From NCBI GenBank assembly GCA_964470285.1, contig CAYYBZ010000057.1, positions 1 to 8,852 of the forward strand: a stretch of DNA of 8,852 bases, given 5' to 3'. Within the stretch, counting starts at the first letter, position 1; the number at the start of each line of letters is the position of its first letter. The stretch is from CAYYBZ01 sp964470285 [NCBI: uncultured Oligoflexia bacterium]. Lineage in GTDB: Bacteria; Bdellovibrionota_G; CAYYBZ01. The notes under the pieces were generated by a model. That model had not been told where the DNA came from and did not search any database. It worked only from the letters and a program-made list of their open reading frames with translations. A program made the translations under genes and the position numbers. Shown piece after piece: positions 7,877 to 8,852 of the stretch.

Positions 7877-7954
7877 GATTCGAACCCACGTAGGAACTTG
7901 TGGTCCCTAACGCGCTCTCCAGGCGCGCGCCTTCAACCGCTCGGCCATCTCTCC
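7865..7954 (-). tRNA. tRNA-Ser (anticodon GGA)
   Basis: The minus strand folds as a class II tRNA of 90 bases. The acceptor stem is GGAGAGA (7954-7948) with TCTCTCC (7872-7866), discriminator G (7865). The D-arm begins GGCCGAGCGGTT. The anticodon stem CGCGC/GCGCG encloses loop CTGGAGA, giving anticodon GGA at 7920-7918, which reads UCC and UCU. The long variable arm pairs TAGGGA with TTCCTA, as expected for serine, and the T-arm is GTGGG-TTCGAAT-CCCAC. The CCA tail is not encoded (TAT follows G73) and must be added by tRNA nucleotidyltransferase. It is downstream of and on the same strand as the small gene at 8201-8605. Confidence 0.98.
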
Positions 7955-7982
7955 GCAAGTTTCGCTCCGCAAAGCTTGCGGA
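7952..7982. repeat. Alternative hairpins in the tRNA-Ser leader
   Basis: CTTGCGGA (7975-7982) is complementary to TCCGCAAG (7952-7959), which contains the first three bases of the tRNA and its RNase P cut site. The same segment, less its first base, also pairs locally as TCCGCAA-AGC-TTGCGGA (7966-7982), because CTCCGCAA is repeated directly at 7951-7958 and 7965-7972. Two mutually exclusive leader hairpins are therefore possible in the minus-strand transcript. Confidence 0.75.
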
Positions 7983-7991
7983 ACATCTTTA

Positions 7992-8019
7992 TAGGGGGCA
8001 TGTAAAAACATGCCCCCTA
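7992..8019. repeat. Perfect 12-bp hairpin, TAGGGGGCATGT arms
   Basis: TAGGGGGCATGT (7992-8003), loop AAAA, ACATGCCCCCTA (8008-8019) form a perfect stem of 12 bp. There is no T-run after it on either strand, so it is not a standard terminator. Its strength and sequence are typical of a dispersed palindromic repeat, but only one copy is in this window. Confidence 0.88.
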
Positions 8020-8026
8020 ACCCCGC

Positions 8027-8056
8027 GCGCTCGAGTGAGTGAATCACATCGAGCGC
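8027..8056. repeat. Hairpin with 8-bp GCGCTCGA stem and inner GTGA/TCAC stem
   Basis: GCGCTCGA (8027-8034) pairs with TCGAGCGC (8049-8056). Inside it, GTGA pairs with TCAC around a GTGAA loop, with one bulged A. It lies eight bases from the 12-bp hairpin. On the minus strand it precedes the tRNA, so it would lie in a primary transcript only if the promoter is farther upstream. Confidence 0.8.
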
Positions 8057-8100
8057 TTAATAAATATATAAATCCACGCTTTGTCCTTTCGCTCCTCCGT

Positions 8101-8117
8101 CGTAGCATTCAACTACG
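8101..8117. repeat. Small hairpin CGTAG/CTACG
   Basis: CGTAG-CATTCAA-CTACG gives a 5-bp stem with a 7-base loop. It is weak alone and is listed because it belongs to the same hairpin cluster between the tRNA and the gene at 8201-8605. The rest of 8057-8200 shows no gene or clear signal. Confidence 0.45.
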
Positions 8118-8200
8118 CCTCCTATCGCAAAATGACTCCTGATTCGTCTAAAGAAAAAATCGTGAATTTTATTAAATAAGTTTTTTAAAGAACTTTATTC

Positions 8201-8605
8201 TTACTCAACATCTTCTGATTCCGCTTCCTCACCTATTCCCATCTTCTTCTCAACTTCTTCAATGAGCCCTTTATGGTCAACTAATTTAAAAGCATCATAG
8301 GCAAAAGAATATTTTTCAAGTTCCATCGCCTTTTTTCCTATTTCTATGATTGTATCCTTATCAGCATCCTTTCTTCTGATTTTACAAATTTTCTGATAGA
8401 GGTAAAGGTTCCCTTCTGCTATGGCTATCTCAATTATCTTTTGAAAGCCCTCTTCATACTTTGCACGCTCAAAAAAATCTAAAGCATCGTCAATTTGTTT
8501 GTTTTCAAGATACTCTTCACCGGACTTTATAAAAGCTGCTTTGTCATTGGTACCGTAAAGAAGCTTTCTCTTTTTTATAAAAGTATGCAGTAAATTAATA
8601 GGCAT
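8201..8605 (-). CDS. Small helical-repeat (TPR-like) protein, 134 residues
   Basis: I choose the ATG at 8605, giving MPINLLHTFIKKRKLLYG as the N-terminus. A TTG at 8641 would add 12 residues, but it coincides with a promoter -35 box and has no Shine-Dalgarno. The protein is soluble and almost entirely helical. Residues about 22-48 (AAFIKSGEEYLENKQIDDALDFFERA) and 84-113 read as degenerate TPR-type helix pairs, and the tail is acidic (EEAESEDVE). No catalytic motif is visible and I cannot name the family. A protein-interaction role is inferred from the helical repeats only. It lies 73 bases downstream of the partial gene on the same strand. Confidence 0.68.
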   Translation of the reverse strand: MPINLLHTFIKKRKLLYGTNDKAAFIKSGEEYLENKQIDDALDFFERAKYEEGFQKIIEIAIAEGNLYLYQKICKIRRKDADKDTIIEIGKKAMELEKYSFAYDAFKLVDHKGLIEEVEKKMGIGEEAESEDVE

Positions 8606-8641
8606 AATCGCGTAAGATACAGAAATTTTTGGAAAAAGCAA
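8606..8641 (-). promoter_or_regulatory. Promoter abutting the start codon at 8605
   Basis: Read on the minus strand, TTGCTT (8641-8636), a 16-base spacer and TATCTT (8619-8614) resemble -35 and -10 boxes (4/6 each). Eight bases (ACGCGATT) separate the -10 from the ATG, so the mRNA would begin at or very near the start codon. No Shine-Dalgarno is visible. The individual boxes are modest, so this is tentative. Confidence 0.4.
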
Positions 8642-8678
8642 GCTTGGGAGGCAAATTAACCTTCAAGTTCCCGCAGAA

Positions 8679-8852
8679 CTAGAATCTGCTGACAGGCATA
8701 TCCGAATTTACCCTTTTAAGCTTTTTTAAAGCCTCCAGCGCCTCTGGAAGTTTATCCTTATTTGCAAGTTTAAGGACTATAAATGCCCTGCCGTTTTCAT
8801 CTACTGCCGCCAGTATTGAATCTGCCCTTTCTTTAAGGATATTATCAAGATG
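8679..8852 (-). CDS. C-terminal end of an unidentified protein (start outside window)
   Basis: An open minus-strand frame enters at the right edge and ends at TAG (8681-8679), giving 57 residues. It reads HLDNILKERADSILAAVDENG..., then FIVLKLANKDKLPEALEALKK and ends MPVSRF. It has a helix-strand-helix feel, with a short strand after a DENG turn and a Lys/Leu-rich helix, somewhat like the end of an ACT-type regulatory fold, but this is too short to assign. Its codon use matches neighbouring genes, and the frame has no interruption. No clear terminator separates it from the gene at 8201-8605. Confidence 0.6.
   Translation of the reverse strand, partial: HLDNILKERADSILAAVDENGRAFIVLKLANKDKLPEALEALKKLKRVNSDMPVSRF

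Noticed and set aside
7832-8117. CRISPR array or integron attC cluster in the hairpin-rich region
   Set aside because: The palindromes differ from one another in sequence, spacing is irregular, and there are no cas or integrase genes nearby.
8666-8680. Hairpin AGTTC-CCGCA-GAACT as terminator of the partial minus-strand gene
   Set aside because: The stem is only 5 bp, it overlaps the stop codon, and there is no T-run after it on the minus strand.

Overview
The window is about 40% GC and comes from a Gram-negative-type, probably anaerobic bacterium. The gene set (ferrous-iron transporter FeoB with a small Cys-rich partner, a remnant of an arsenite methyltransferase gene, an fmdB-groES-groEL operon with a CIRCE-type operator, GroEL ending in GGM repeats) best fits a deltaproteobacterial (Desulfobacterota-like) genome. 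That placement is inference from style, not a phylogeny.

Positions 1-2613 (+): the 3' nine-tenths of feoB, entering from outside the window, followed without a gap by a 58-residue FeoB-associated Cys-rich membrane protein. Next comes an ArsM-like methyltransferase frame that has lost its middle and C-terminal part and has no ATG; an ATT with a good Shine-Dalgarno is its best start. Positions 2624-3076 (-): a convergent orphan protein of 150 residues. Positions 3226-5151 (+): a large membrane protein with an N-terminal B-box-like zinc finger, a multi-pass membrane region split by a charged helix, and a C-terminal TPR-like domain. Its promoter lies so close to the ATG that the mRNA may be leaderless.

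Positions 5152-7726 (+): a 248-base regulatory region (two TTGACAATC promoter boxes 99 bases apart, then a CIRCE operator) drives fmdB-groES-groEL, closed by a strong intrinsic terminator. The FmdB-type zinc-ribbon protein is therefore probably part of the HrcA heat-shock regulon.

Positions 7727-8200: no protein gene, but a tRNA-Ser(GGA) on the minus strand in a dense cluster of hairpins. The 3' end of the tRNA is mirrored by a 21-base inverted copy just downstream, and the leader contains a segment able to pair across the RNase P site. Upstream of the tRNA lie two more hairpins, one a perfect 12-bp stem. Positions 8201-8852 (-): a small helical-repeat protein, probably from a leaderless or nearly leaderless mRNA, and the C-terminal end of a gene that enters from the right edge.

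Most of the window is ordinary housekeeping and iron-uptake content. The parts most worth a second look are the tRNA-Ser with inverted copies of its own ends, the collapsed ArsM gene with its non-canonical start, and the zinc finger-membrane-TPR protein. No defence system, CRISPR array or transposase gene is visible.
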